NCBI RefSeq assembly: GCF_016598485.1
Contig: NZ_JAEMUW010000028.1
Coordinates: 1-64,000, forward strand
Length of the DNA stretch: 64,000 nucleotides
Source: Micromonospora coerulea
Lineage (GTDB): Bacteria > Actinomycetota > Actinomycetes > Mycobacteriales > Micromonosporaceae
Reading direction: 5' to 3'
Below the pieces are notes generated by a model. It was not told the origin of the DNA. It saw only the letters and a list, made by a program, of their open reading frames with translations, and made no database searches. Below, in pieces: positions 16,430 to 25,229 of the stretch (the first letter of the stretch is position 1; each line of letters opens with the position of its first letter). Both the position numbers and the translations under genes were made by a program.

Positions 16430-17230
16430 GTGATCGTGGTGGAGCCGGTCGCGGCGTCCGGCGCCCCGCTGGCCCGGCGCAACCCGGTGGCGAAGCTGGT
16501 CGCCGCGTTGGTCTTCTCGCTCGCCCTGATCGCCACCCTCGACCCGGTGGCGCCGGCGCTGGCGATCGCGGTCGAGCTGGCCGTGCTGCCACTGTTCGGC
16601 ATCCGGTACCGGGTGCTGGCCCGGCGGGCCTGGCCGCTGCTGGCCAGCGCCGCCGGCATCCTGATCACCCTGGTGCTCTTCGCCGCCGACCGGTCCGGTC
16701 GGGTGCTGGTCGAGGCCGGGCCGGTGCTGGTCACCTCCGGGGTGCTGCTCACCGCCCTGGGCCTGGTGCTCCGGACGATCGCAGTGGCGCTGCCCGGCGT
16801 GATCGTCTTCGCCACCACCGACCCGACCGACCTGGCCGACGCGCTGATCCAGAACGCCAGGGCACCGGCCCGCTTCGCCATCGGCGCGCTGGCCGCGTTC
16901 CGGCTGGTCCCGCTGCTCGGTCAGGAGTGGCAGATGATCAGCATGGCCCGCCGGGCCCGGGGCGTGGACGCCGGCCGGAACCCGCTGGCCAAGCTGCGGC
17001 TCTTCGTCTCGACCGCGTTCGCGCTGCTGGTCGGCGCGATCCGCCGAGGCACCCGGTTGGCGGTGGCGATGGACGCCCGCGGCTTCGACGCGGGCACCCC
17101 CCGGACCACCGCCCGCCGGCAGCGCTTCACCACCGCCGATGCGCTGCTGATCGCGGGGGCCGCGGTGCTGGGCGGCGGCGCGCTGGCGGCCAGCATCCTG
17201 CTGGGCACCTTCCGCCCGCTGATCGGCTGA
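16430..17230 (+). CDS. ykoC: ECF transporter transmembrane T component YkoC
   Basis: 266-residue membrane scaffold that couples the YkoD ATPases to YkoE. It shows five or six hydrophobic segments and the two Ala-Arg-Gly coupling motifs of T components, MARRARGVDAG and MDARGFDAG. The GTG follows GGGAG. A 13-base direct repeat GGAGCGCCCGTGA occurs both at the ykoD stop (16363) and at this start (16421), so the 56-base spacer may be a small duplication; either GTG context could be read as a start signal. It ends at a strong terminator. Confidence 0.9.
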   Translation: MIVVEPVAASGAPLARRNPVAKLVAALVFSLALIATLDPVAPALAIAVELAVLPLFGIRYRVLARRAWPLLASAAGILITLVLFAADRSGRVLVEAGPVLVTSGVLLTALGLVLRTIAVALPGVIVFATTDPTDLADALIQNARAPARFAIGALAAFRLVPLLGQEWQMISMARRARGVDAGRNPLAKLRLFVSTAFALLVGAIRRGTRLAVAMDARGFDAGTPRTTARRQRFTTADALLIAGAAVLGGGALAASILLGTFRPLIG

Positions 17231-17277
17231 GACCCCGGCCCGATCGAGGGCTCTGTCGAACAGACCCCCGCCTTCGG

Positions 17278-17313
17278 GTGCGGTTGTCGTCGCGCCAGCG
17301 ACGACAACCGCAC
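17278..17313. terminator. Bidirectional terminator after ykoC
   Basis: A perfect 16-bp stem (17278-17293 with 17298-17313) closes the four-base loop GCCA. It lies between the convergent ends of ykoC and the small minus-strand gene at 17322 and can serve both. Confidence 0.85.
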
Positions 17314-17321
17314 CGGTCTGG

Positions 17322-17591
17322 TCAGCTCCGGCGGAAGGCGTACCGGCGGGTCTGGCCCGCGCGCTGGGAACGGCCGGCGAACCGCGGGTCGCGGCCCGGC
17401 GGCGGGCCGGCCTTCGGCGGCGGCGGGGTCTCGACCACCGGGAGCACCGGCGGGGCGACCGGGGCGACCCCGAGGGTGTCGAGGTCGGGCGGGCCCGGCT
17501 CGAGGGTGTCGAGGTCGGGCGGGGCCGCCGCCACGGTGGACGGCCGCGCCGTGGGCTTACGGGACTTCTTGGGACTGCGCTTGGCGGGCAT
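17322..17591 (-). CDS. Small basic, proline-rich protein
   Basis: 89 residues: basic first 15 (MPAKRSPKKSRKP), a Pro/Ala/Val-rich middle, and a basic C-terminus. A 23-base direct repeat at 17471-17493 and 17501-17523 encodes PPDLDTL twice. Disordered throughout; no family recognised. AAGGAGG precedes the ATG with seven bases between, which is the main evidence that it is a gene. Confidence 0.6.
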   Translation of the reverse strand: MPAKRSPKKSRKPTARPSTVAAAPPDLDTLEPGPPDLDTLGVAPVAPPVLPVVETPPPPKAGPPPGRDPRFAGRSQRAGQTRRYAFRRS

Positions 17592-17868
17592 ACGCTGCCT
17601 CCTTCGGCCGGGGACCGGCTGCTGGGGACCGGCCGCGGCACCGCGATCCGGTCGGACGAGCACCGAAACGGGTCCGCTCGGGCGACGGGTCCGGCCAGGA
17701 AGGGGCGCCGCGGTTGCGGCGGCGGGAGAAGGCGGACACCCGGGAGCGGACAGGCCCGCGGCCGGAGGCGGCGGACCAGGCTCTTCGCTGGGGCGTCAGT
17801 TACGCATGCCCGCACGCTAACCGACCGGTGGGCCGACCCGCACCCGATTTACTGGCACGATCGGCGAC

Positions 17869-18165
17869 ATGCTGATCGCGTTCTCGATCACCCCGCTCGG
17901 CGTGGGTGAGTCCGTCGGCGACCTGGTCGCCGACGCCGTCCGGGTGGTCCGGGAGTCCGGACTGCCCAACCGGACCGACGCCATGTTCACCACGGTGGAG
18001 GGCGAGTGGGACGAGGTGATGGCGGTGGTGAAGGCGGCCGTCGACACCGTCGCCGCCCGCGCGCCCCGGGTCAGCCTGGTGCTCAAGGCCGACCTGCGAC
18101 CCGGGGTCACCGACGCGATGACCGCGAAGGTCGCCCACGTCGAGGCCCGCCTCGCCGAGGGCTGA
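17869..18165 (+). CDS. Thiamine-binding protein (MTH1187/YkoF-like)
   Basis: 98 residues of the UPF0045 fold, one ferredoxin-like domain that forms tetramers and binds thiamine or its pyrimidine moiety (family knowledge). The conserved opening LIAFSITPLGVGESVGDLVADAV and VSLVLKADLRPG are visible. Its position next to the riboswitch-controlled YkoEDC genes supports a role in handling thiamine precursor. CACGAT lies seven bases before the ATG, a leaderless arrangement. It is transcribed from its own promoter beyond the terminator and the minus-strand gene. Confidence 0.85.
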   Translation: MLIAFSITPLGVGESVGDLVADAVRVVRESGLPNRTDAMFTTVEGEWDEVMAVVKAAVDTVAARAPRVSLVLKADLRPGVTDAMTAKVAHVEARLAEG

Positions 18166-18359
18166 CCGCCCGGTGGCCCAGCCGCGCCGCCGCCCCGCCG
18201 GACCCGGGCGCCGACCGGATCGGTCAGCGCCCGCGCGACGCGCGGCCCGCCACCACGACGTGCGGTAGCCCGCTCACCCGGCGTCGACGACCCGGCCCGG
18301 CCCGCCCCCGACCGCGATACGGTCGCAGGACGGGCAGCCGACGAGAGGTGGCGGTACGG

Positions 18360-19802
18360 ATGGCACAGCAGGCGACGGCGCAGATCGGCGTGACCGGGCT
18401 GGCGGTGATGGGCCGCAACCTGGCCCGGAACCTGGCCCGCAACGGCTTCACCGTGGCGGTGCACAACCGCTCGCCGGAGCGCACCCGCAGCCTGATGGCC
18501 GAGCACGGCGACGAGGGCGCGTTCGTGCCGTCCGAGTCCGTCGCCGACTTCGTCGCCTCGCTGGAGCGGCCCCGCGCGGTGATCGTCATGGTGAAGGCGG
18601 GCGCGCCCACCGACGCGGTGATCGACGAGCTGGTGCCGCTGCTCGAGGCCGGCGACATCGTCGTCGACTGCGGCAACGCCCACTTCGCCGACACCCGCCG
18701 CCGGGAGGAGGCGCTGCGCGGACACGGCCTGCACTTCGTCGGCACCGGCGTCTCCGGCGGCGAGGAGGGCGCGCTGCGCGGCCCGAGCATCATGCCGGGG
18801 GGCTCGGCCGAGTCCTATCAGAAGCTCGGCCCGATGTTCGAGAAGATCGCCGCGCAGGTCGAGGGCACCCCGTGCTGCCGGCACATCGGCCCGGACGGCG
18901 CCGGCCACTTCGTCAAGATGGTCCACAACGGCATCGAGTACGCCGACATGCAGCTCATCGCCGAGGCGTACGACCTGTTGCGGGCCGGGCTGTCGGCGGG
19001 CCCGGCGGAGATCGCGGAGATCTTCCGGGAGTGGAACGGCGGCGAACTGGAGTCGTTCCTCATCGAGATCACCGCCGACGTGCTGGCACACACCGACGCG
19101 GCCACCGGCAAGCCGTTCGTGGACGTGGTGCTCGACCAGGCCGAGCAGAAGGGCACCGGTCGCTGGACCGTGCAGAGCGCCCTCGACCTGGGCATCCCGA
19201 TCACCGGCATCGCCGAGGCGACCTTCGCCCGGTCGCTGTCCGGCCACGCCGACCAGCGCGAGGCCGCCCGCCGCGCCTTCGCCGACGCGGGCGAGAAGTG
19301 GCAGGTCGACGACCGGGAGACGTTCGTCGAGGACGTCCGGCGCGCGCTGCTGGCCAGCAAGATCGTCGCGTACGCGCAGGGCTTCGACCACATCCGGGCG
19401 GGCAGCCGGGAGTACGACTGGGACATCGACCTGGGTGGTACCGCCACCATCTGGCGGGGCGGCTGCATCATCCGGGCCCGCTTCCTGGACCGGATCCGGG
19501 AGGCGTACGACGCCGAGCCGGACCTGTCGACGCTGCTGGTGGCGCCGTGGTTCGCCGACCGGGTGCGCGACGGGGTGCCCGGCTGGCGGCGGGTGGTGGC
19601 CGACGCGGCTCGGGCCGGCGTACCCACCCCGGGGTTCTCCTCGTCGCTGGCCTACTTCGACGCGCTGCGTGCGGAGCGGCTGCCGGCCGCGCTGATCCAG
19701 GGCCTGCGGGACAACTTCGGCGCGCACACCTACCACCGGGTCGACCGTCAGGGCACCTTCCACACCGTCTGGGCCGGCGACCGCTCCGAAGTGGAGGCGT
19801 GA
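18360..19802 (+). CDS. gnd: 6-phosphogluconate dehydrogenase, decarboxylating
   Basis: Oxidative pentose phosphate enzyme making ribulose 5-phosphate, CO2 and NADPH. 480 residues, the length of the long dimeric form. Visible: the nucleotide motif GVTGLAVMGRNLARNLARNG, substrate-binding GTGVSGGEEGALRGPS, the catalytic lysine in FVKMVHNGIEYADMQ, and the C-terminal helical domain including GGTATIWRGGCIIRA. The ATG has GAGAGG upstream. Stands alone on this strand. Confidence 0.96.
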   Translation: MAQQATAQIGVTGLAVMGRNLARNLARNGFTVAVHNRSPERTRSLMAEHGDEGAFVPSESVADFVASLERPRAVIVMVKAGAPTDAVIDELVPLLEAGDIVVDCGNAHFADTRRREEALRGHGLHFVGTGVSGGEEGALRGPSIMPGGSAESYQKLGPMFEKIAAQVEGTPCCRHIGPDGAGHFVKMVHNGIEYADMQLIAEAYDLLRAGLSAGPAEIAEIFREWNGGELESFLIEITADVLAHTDAATGKPFVDVVLDQAEQKGTGRWTVQSALDLGIPITGIAEATFARSLSGHADQREAARRAFADAGEKWQVDDRETFVEDVRRALLASKIVAYAQGFDHIRAGSREYDWDIDLGGTATIWRGGCIIRARFLDRIREAYDAEPDLSTLLVAPWFADRVRDGVPGWRRVVADAARAGVPTPGFSSSLAYFDALRAERLPAALIQGLRDNFGAHTYHRVDRQGTFHTVWAGDRSEVEA

Positions 19803-19887
19803 GGCGGCTCAGTCCGCCAGCAGGCCGGCCGGGCGCGCGCCCAGGCCGGTGGCGCGCAGAGCGCGGCCACCCCCGGTGCCGGCGTCC

Positions 19888-20655
19888 TCAGGCGAGGGTG
19901 GCGTGCATCTCCCAGACCAGGATCTCGGCCGGCTCGGCGGCGGCCACCCGTTGGCCACCGGTCATCGTGATCCGGGCCGCGTCGCCCTCGCCGAGCCGGC
20001 CGGTGCCCTCCAGGGTGACCGCGCCGGTCGGCACGTACAGGTGCAGGAACGGCGCGTCGGGCAGGGTCACCTCGTCACCGGGGGCGAGCCGGGCGGCGTG
20101 CAGGGCGGCGTACCGGTTGCGGATCCGGATGGCCGAGGCGCCGTCGTGCCGGTCCATCCCGGAGGCGACCGGGACGAGGCCGCCGCGGAGCAGCTCGTCG
20201 CCGATCTCCAGCTGCTCGTACCCGGGGTCCACCCCCTCCTCATCGGGCAGCACCCACATCTGGACGAAGTGCACCGGGTCGGTGTGCGGGGTGGTGCCGG
20301 ACAGCCGCCAGGAGTCGTTCTTCTCCGAGTGCAGGATGCCGGTGCCGGCGCTCATCCGCTGAGCCAGGCCGGGGTAGATGACGCCGGAGTGGCCGGTGGA
20401 GTCCTGGTGCACCAGCGAGCCGCGCAGCACCCAGGTGACGATCTCCATGTCCCGGTGCGGATGCGTCTCGAAGCCGGTGCCCGGGTGCACCACGTCGTCG
20501 TTGTTGACCAGCAGCAACCCGTGGTGGATGTTCGCCGGGTCGTAGTGCCGGGAGAACGAGAAGGAGTGTTTCGAGTCGAGCCAGGACAGCTTGGTGGCGA
20601 ACCGGTCGGCGGCCCGGCGGACGTCCACCGCCGGCGTCGGTGCGACGGCGGTCAC
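19888..20655 (-). CDS. Pirin-family bicupin (YhhW-like)
   Basis: 255 residues with two cupin domains. Metal ligands of the N-terminal cupin appear in GTGFETHPHRDMEIVTWVL (two histidines) and GILHSEKND. Relatives are redox-sensing proteins or quercetin 2,3-dioxygenases; substrate unknown. The GTG start overlaps the stop of the small gene at 20652 in GTGA, so the two are translated together. Confidence 0.88.
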   Translation of the reverse strand: MTAVAPTPAVDVRRAADRFATKLSWLDSKHSFSFSRHYDPANIHHGLLLVNNDDVVHPGTGFETHPHRDMEIVTWVLRGSLVHQDSTGHSGVIYPGLAQRMSAGTGILHSEKNDSWRLSGTTPHTDPVHFVQMWVLPDEEGVDPGYEQLEIGDELLRGGLVPVASGMDRHDGASAIRIRNRYAALHAARLAPGDEVTLPDAPFLHLYVPTGAVTLEGTGRLGEGDAARITMTGGQRVAAAEPAEILVWEMHATLA

Positions 20656-20873
20656 CAGGCACGCTGCCCGGTCTCGGTGGGCGCCCAGGTCAGCGCCGGC
20701 TCGCCGGTGGCCAGCTCGGCGATCTCGCCGGAGCGCACGCTCGGCGTGTGCCCGAACTCGGCGCAGTGCTGCTCGGCGATCTCCGCGCAGATCCCGGCGA
20801 CCTGCTCACAGATCGGGCTGCCGAGGTCGGCCGCGTTCAACGCCATGATCATCTTGTACCGGAGATCCCGCAT
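20652..20873 (-). CDS. Small conserved-looking soluble protein
   Basis: 73 residues with three cysteines in LGSPICEQVAGICAEIAEQHC, predicted mostly helical, no known family. The ATG follows a G-rich GGGGTGGGG stretch. Its stop overlaps the pirin start by four bases, suggesting a linked role, perhaps regulatory or redox-related; that is inference. Confidence 0.65.
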   Translation of the reverse strand: MRDLRYKMIMALNAADLGSPICEQVAGICAEIAEQHCAEFGHTPSVRSGEIAELATGEPALTWAPTETGQRAW

Positions 20874-21010
20874 CCCCACCCCCGTGTCGGAACGGCGCTC
20901 CCTGCGCCGATCGTACGCGCGGGCGCCCCGCACGCCGGCCGGAAAGCCGGATGCGGGGCGCGGTCCGCGGCCCGGTCCGCGCCGCGACGCTGCGGCGCCG
21001 ACCGTCGACG

Positions 21011-21196
21011 TCAGAAGAACCGACGACGCTTGGCCTTCTGCGGCCGCAGCATGTCCGCGCCCTTGGTGAGCAGCCGGCTCACCCCGGTCGGCCCGCGCCG
21101 GGCCTCGAGAGAGTGGCTGAGCCGCCGGGCACCGGCCGCCGCCAGCGGCACGGCGACCGCCATGACCGCCCACTGGGCAATCCGCTTCTGAATCAT
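21011..21196 (-). CDS. Small basic membrane-associated protein
   Basis: 61 residues: one hydrophobic segment near residues 8-22 (AQWAVMAVAVPLAAAGA), then a basic tail ending KRRRFF. An excellent Shine-Dalgarno GGAGGTGA lies seven bases before the ATG. No recognised family. Monocistronic between uppS and the pirin pair. Confidence 0.72.
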   Translation of the reverse strand: MIQKRIAQWAVMAVAVPLAAAGARRLSHSLEARRGPTGVSRLLTKGADMLRPQKAKRRRFF

Positions 21197-21264
21197 GTGG
21201 GTTCACCTCCGCGATTGGCTGTTGTCCGGATTGGTACCCAGCCCGCCGCGTCGGTAAGCGTGCC

Positions 21265-22077
21265 TCAGCGCCCCGGCGCGACCGGGTTGGGCAGCGCGCC
21301 GCCGAACCGGCGGTCCCGCTGTGCGTACAACTCGCAGGCGTACCAGAGGTGACGGCGGTCGAAGTCCGGCCAGAGCGTGTCCAGGAAGACCAGCTCGGCG
21401 TACGCGCTCTGCCAGAGCAGGAAGTTGGAGGTGCGCTGCTCGCCGGAGGGGCGCAGGAAGAGGTCCACCTCGGGGACCTCCGGGTGGTAGAGGTACTTCC
21501 CGATGGTCTTCTCGGTGACCTTGCCCGGGTCGAGCCGGCCGGCGGCCACGTCGCGGGCGATCGCGGCGGCGGCGTCGGCGATCTCCGCCTGGCCGCCGTA
21601 GTTGACGCAGAACTGGAGGGTCAGCGTCGAGTTGCCACGGGACATCTCCTCGGCGGTCTGCAGCTCGGAGATGACGCTCTTCCACAGCCGGCCGGCCCGG
21701 CCCGACCAGACCACCCGGACGCCGAGGTCGACCAGCTGGTCCCGGCGGCGCCGGATGACGTCCCGGTTGAAGCCCATCAGGAAGCGGACCTCGTCCGGCG
21801 AGCGCCGCCAGTTCTCGGTGGAGAAGGCGTACGCCGACAGGTAGGGGATGCCCAGCTCGATCGCGCCCTCGATGGTGTCGAAGAGGCTGTGCTCGCCCTG
21901 TTCGTGACCCTTGGTGCGGGGCAGGCCGCGCTCCTTGGCCCATCGGCCGTTGCCGTCCATCACCACCGCGACGTGCTTCGGCACCGCGTCGGCGGGCAGC
22001 GCCGGGGGCCGGGCACCCGACGGGTGCGGAGTCGGTGGCATCGGCGCGCGCCGGCCAGCCCTGGTCGATCGGATCAC
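21265..22077 (-). CDS. uppS: Isoprenyl (undecaprenyl/decaprenyl) diphosphate synthase
   Basis: Cis-prenyltransferase that extends farnesyl diphosphate with isopentenyl diphosphate to the lipid carrier of wall synthesis. The 270-residue product shows the diphosphate-binding opening VAVVMDGNGRWA, the catalytic aspartate in it, AYAFSTENWRRS, and the late RPSGEQRTSNFLLWQ with the conserved arginines. GTG 22077 overlaps the recO stop (GTGA); an internal ATG at 22041 is a possible alternative. Follows recO as in mycobacteria. Confidence 0.93.
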   Translation of the reverse strand: MIRSTRAGRRAPMPPTPHPSGARPPALPADAVPKHVAVVMDGNGRWAKERGLPRTKGHEQGEHSLFDTIEGAIELGIPYLSAYAFSTENWRRSPDEVRFLMGFNRDVIRRRRDQLVDLGVRVVWSGRAGRLWKSVISELQTAEEMSRGNSTLTLQFCVNYGGQAEIADAAAAIARDVAAGRLDPGKVTEKTIGKYLYHPEVPEVDLFLRPSGEQRTSNFLLWQSAYAELVFLDTLWPDFDRRHLWYACELYAQRDRRFGGALPNPVAPGR

Positions 22078-22916
22078 TCGGTCTTCTCCCTGTTCACACC
22101 GTCCGCGCGCGGGCCGCCGCCGACCGGCGGCGGGACCGCGGTGGTCGCCGGGGCACCCCGGTCGACCAGCGGCAGCGAGCGTAGCGCGCGCTCCAGGTGC
22201 CACTGCAGGTGCGCCGCGACCAGGCCACTGCACTCCCGGCGTACGGCGGCCTCGGTGGCGTCGGCGAGCACCCAGTCGCCGGTGGTCAGCGCGGACATCA
22301 GGTCGACGGTGGCCGGCGCGGGGTGGGCCGCGCCGGGTGGCCGGCAGTCCGGGCAGACCGCGCCCCCGGCCGGTACGGAGAACGCCCGGTGCCGCCCCGG
22401 CGTGCCGCAGACCGCGCAGGCGGTCAGGGCCGGCGCCCAGCCCGCGAGGGCCATCCCGCGCAGCAGGTACGCGTCGAGCACCAGCGTGGTGGCGTGCTCG
22501 CCGCGCGCGAGCGACTTCATCGCGCCGAGGGTGAGCTGGAACAGCCGCAGCGACGGCTCTCGCTCGACCGGGGTGAGCCGCTCGGCGGTCTCCGCGATCG
22601 CGCTGGCCGCCGTGTAGCGGGGGTAGTCGCCGAGGAACCGCTTGCCGTACAGGTCGATCCCCTCGACCTGGCTGACGCTGTGCAGCGAGCTGCCGTGCTC
22701 GCCCTTCGGGTCGCCGGCCAGTTGCAGGTCGACGTGGCCGAACGGCTCCAGCCGGGCGCCGAACTTGCTGGTGGTGCGCCGGATCCCCCGGGCCACCGCG
22801 CGCAGCCGGCCGTGCCGCCGGGTGAGCAGGGTGATGATCCGGTCGGACTCGCCGAGCTTCTGCACGCGCAGCACCACCGCGTCGTCGCGGTAGAGCTGTC
22901 GGCGGTACCCGGCCAT
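22074..22916 (-). CDS. recO: DNA repair protein RecO
   Basis: Loads RecA onto single-stranded DNA in the RecFOR pathway. 280 residues: N-terminal OB fold with YRDDAVVLRVQKLGESDRI and LTRRHGRLRAVARGIRR, a helical middle, and the zinc site CAVCG with CPDC. The C-terminal 30 residues are disordered. The ATG has GAGGAGA upstream. Upstream partner of uppS in a two-gene operon, divergent from the DUF4097 gene. Confidence 0.94.
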   Translation of the reverse strand: MAGYRRQLYRDDAVVLRVQKLGESDRIITLLTRRHGRLRAVARGIRRTTSKFGARLEPFGHVDLQLAGDPKGEHGSSLHSVSQVEGIDLYGKRFLGDYPRYTAASAIAETAERLTPVEREPSLRLFQLTLGAMKSLARGEHATTLVLDAYLLRGMALAGWAPALTACAVCGTPGRHRAFSVPAGGAVCPDCRPPGAAHPAPATVDLMSALTTGDWVLADATEAAVRRECSGLVAAHLQWHLERALRSLPLVDRGAPATTAVPPPVGGGPRADGVNREKTE

Positions 22917-23017
22917 CCGGTCATTCTCCTCGGGGTGGGATCTCAGGGTCGGTTCGGGGTGGCGGGGCGGAGGAACCCGGATGTGCGCCGGCCCGCCCCG
23001 GTCGTAGCGTGCTGGCC

Positions 23018-23824
23018 ATGGCTCTGCACCGGACCACCGCCACCACCGGACCCGTCTGGCGGACGGGGGCCGCCGCCGCCGCGGCCACCGCCCTCATCCT
23101 GCTCGCCGGGTGTGACACCCTGTCGTTCCGCCGGCTCGACTACGACAACACCGAGGCGGTGAAGATCAACACGGTCACCGTACTGCCGGGCGCCGGCGAC
23201 GTGACCGTGCGCGGCTCCGGCACGGCGGCCGAGGTACGGATCAAGCGTACGGTGCGCTACCAGGGCGGCCAGCCGGAGGCACGGTACGAGGTCAAGGGCG
23301 ACGAACTGGTGCTGAAGACGGACTGCGGCAGCCGGTGCAGCGTCTCGTACGAGGTGACGGCCCCGCAGGGCGTGACCGTGCGGGGCGAGACCGGCTCCGG
23401 CAACATCGAGCTGATTCGGGTCGGGACGGTGGACATCCGGCTCGGCTCCGGCGACGTCACGGTCTCCCGGGCGACCGGCGACGTCGGCGCGGAGACCGGC
23501 TCCGGCAACATCGAGGTGACCGACGTGACCGGTAAGGCCACCCTGCGGGCCGCCTCCGGCGACGTCCGGGCCCGCCGGCTGACCGGCCAGGTGGACGCGG
23601 AAACCAGCTCGGGCAACGTCACCGTCGAGCTGGACGAGCCGGCGTCGGCCCGCGTCCACGCCGGCAGCGGCGACGTCACGCTGCTGGTGCCCGCGGCGCG
23701 CTACCGGGTCCGGTCGCACACCGGCTCCGGCGACGCCAACCTCGCCGTGCCCGACGACCCCGCCGCGACGCTGGTGATCGATGTGAGCACCGGCAGCGGC
23801 AACGTCAGGGTCGCTCAGCGCTGA
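23018..23824 (+). CDS. DUF4097-type beta-helix lipoprotein
   Basis: 268 residues. A lipoprotein signal ends in LLAGCDT (lipidated cysteine near residue 32), followed by repeated strand turns of the form GSGNIE, GSGDVT, SSGNVT and GSGDAN, which build the right-handed beta-helix of the DUF4097/putative adhesin family. Probably displayed outside the membrane; function unknown. TAGCGT stands seven bases before the ATG (leaderless). Its last 20 bases overlap the end of the convergent acyltransferase gene. Confidence 0.85.
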   Translation: MALHRTTATTGPVWRTGAAAAAATALILLAGCDTLSFRRLDYDNTEAVKINTVTVLPGAGDVTVRGSGTAAEVRIKRTVRYQGGQPEARYEVKGDELVLKTDCGSRCSVSYEVTAPQGVTVRGETGSGNIELIRVGTVDIRLGSGDVTVSRATGDVGAETGSGNIEVTDVTGKATLRAASGDVRARRLTGQVDAETSSGNVTVELDEPASARVHAGSGDVTLLVPAARYRVRSHTGSGDANLAVPDDPAATLVIDVSTGSGNVRVAQR

Positions 23825-25049
23825 GCTCGACGGTCGCGACCTGCTCGACGCCGTTCCCGGCGGGCCCGCCCGGCCTGGTTGAACCGGCCGGGCGACGCGG
23901 GGCCGGCAGCCGGCCCGCCGCCCCGGCGGGCCGCGCCGAGCCGACGCCCGCCCCGACCGGCTCGCGGCCGATCCGGCTCGGCCCTCCGGCGGCGCCGGCC
24001 GGCGCCGGGCTGGCGGGGGCCGCCGCTGCCCGGGCGGCCACGGTCCGGGGCCGGCCGCCGGGCAGCAGCTCCGGCCCGCGCCGGGCGGCCACGTCCTCGA
24101 CCCAGCCGACCAGCACGGTGACCAGGCCCACCAGGGCGAAGACCAGCACCACCCGGATCGCCAGGCCGACCGGGTCCCGGTGGGACCAGCCGACCACGTC
24201 CACCAGCGGGGTGAGCGCCACCACGAACGGCATGTGCCAGAGGTAGATGGTGAGCGCCCGCCGGTTCAGCAGGGTGATCACCCGGCCGGGGAGGGCGGCA
24301 CGGTCCGCCCGCGCGGCTCGCGCCGGCGCGCAGCCGATCGCCACCAGGATGAACGCCGCCGACCAGAGGGCGTTGCCGAGGTGGATGTCGTTGAGGTCGT
24401 AGCCGCGCGGGCCGGGATGGGTGCGGATCCAGGCCAGCCCGGCGGCGCCGAGGACGAGCGCGGCCGGCGTCAGGACCCGGGCGCCCAGCCGGCGCAGCCG
24501 GCCGTCGTGGTGGGCGAAACCGAGCAGCCAGGCGCCGAAGTAGAGGCCGAACTCGCGCAGCACGGTCGGCGCGTCCGGCAGGACGCCGAACTCGATCGCC
24601 CCGAGCAGGGCGTACGGGGCCAGGAGGGTGGGCAGCGGGGCCCGGCGGAACAGCCACAGGGCCAGCGGCGAGGCGAGCACGAACCACAGGTAGTCCCGGA
24701 GGTACCAGATCACGCTCAACGCCAGCGCTCCCCAGCCGTTGGCCGGCGGGTCACTGACCGGGAAGAGCCAGAGCAGCACCTTCGGGGTCAGCGGCAGCCC
24801 GGTGAGCAGCATCGCCGGCACGAACACCGCCGCGAGGACCCAGAGCGAGGGCAGCAGGCGACGCAGCCGGCGCAGGACGGCGGTCGGGCCGCTCCGGTCC
24901 AGCGAGGCGGCCAGCAGCGAGCCGGCGAGCGCGAACATCACCGACATCGCGGGAAAGATCAGGGTGAGCGTCGCCCAACCGGTGACGTGGTAGACGACGA
25001 CGCGGACGATGGCCAGGGAGCGGAGCAGGTCGAGGTATCGATTTCGCAT
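23805..25049 (-). CDS. Membrane acyltransferase (acyltransferase-3/OafA family)
   Basis: 414 residues with about ten membrane helices. The opening RNRYLDLLRSLAIVRVVVYH carries the family histidine that accepts acyl-CoA. Family members O-acylate sugars or peptidoglycan at the outer face. The C-terminal 100 residues are low-complexity Ala/Pro/Gly and may be cytoplasmic. It ends by overlapping the convergent lipoprotein gene by 20 bases. The target sugar is unknown. Confidence 0.87.
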   Translation of the reverse strand: MRNRYLDLLRSLAIVRVVVYHVTGWATLTLIFPAMSVMFALAGSLLAASLDRSGPTAVLRRLRRLLPSLWVLAAVFVPAMLLTGLPLTPKVLLWLFPVSDPPANGWGALALSVIWYLRDYLWFVLASPLALWLFRRAPLPTLLAPYALLGAIEFGVLPDAPTVLREFGLYFGAWLLGFAHHDGRLRRLGARVLTPAALVLGAAGLAWIRTHPGPRGYDLNDIHLGNALWSAAFILVAIGCAPARAARADRAALPGRVITLLNRRALTIYLWHMPFVVALTPLVDVVGWSHRDPVGLAIRVVLVFALVGLVTVLVGWVEDVAARRGPELLPGGRPRTVAARAAAAPASPAPAGAAGGPSRIGREPVGAGVGSARPAGAAGRLPAPRRPAGSTRPGGPAGNGVEQVATVELSAERP

Positions 25050-25229
25050 CAGCCTGCATCTATGTCGGGGGCGGGGGCAACCGTCCCCTACCCTCCGACC
25101 CGTCGTCAGGAAACGGCGGGCGGGCGGGGCGAAAAGTGAGACTTGCCATACACCCGACCGATCCGGACCATTCCCGCCGATACGCGCGGCCGCCGGCCCC
25201 CATCCGGGAGCCGGCGGCCGGACGTACGG

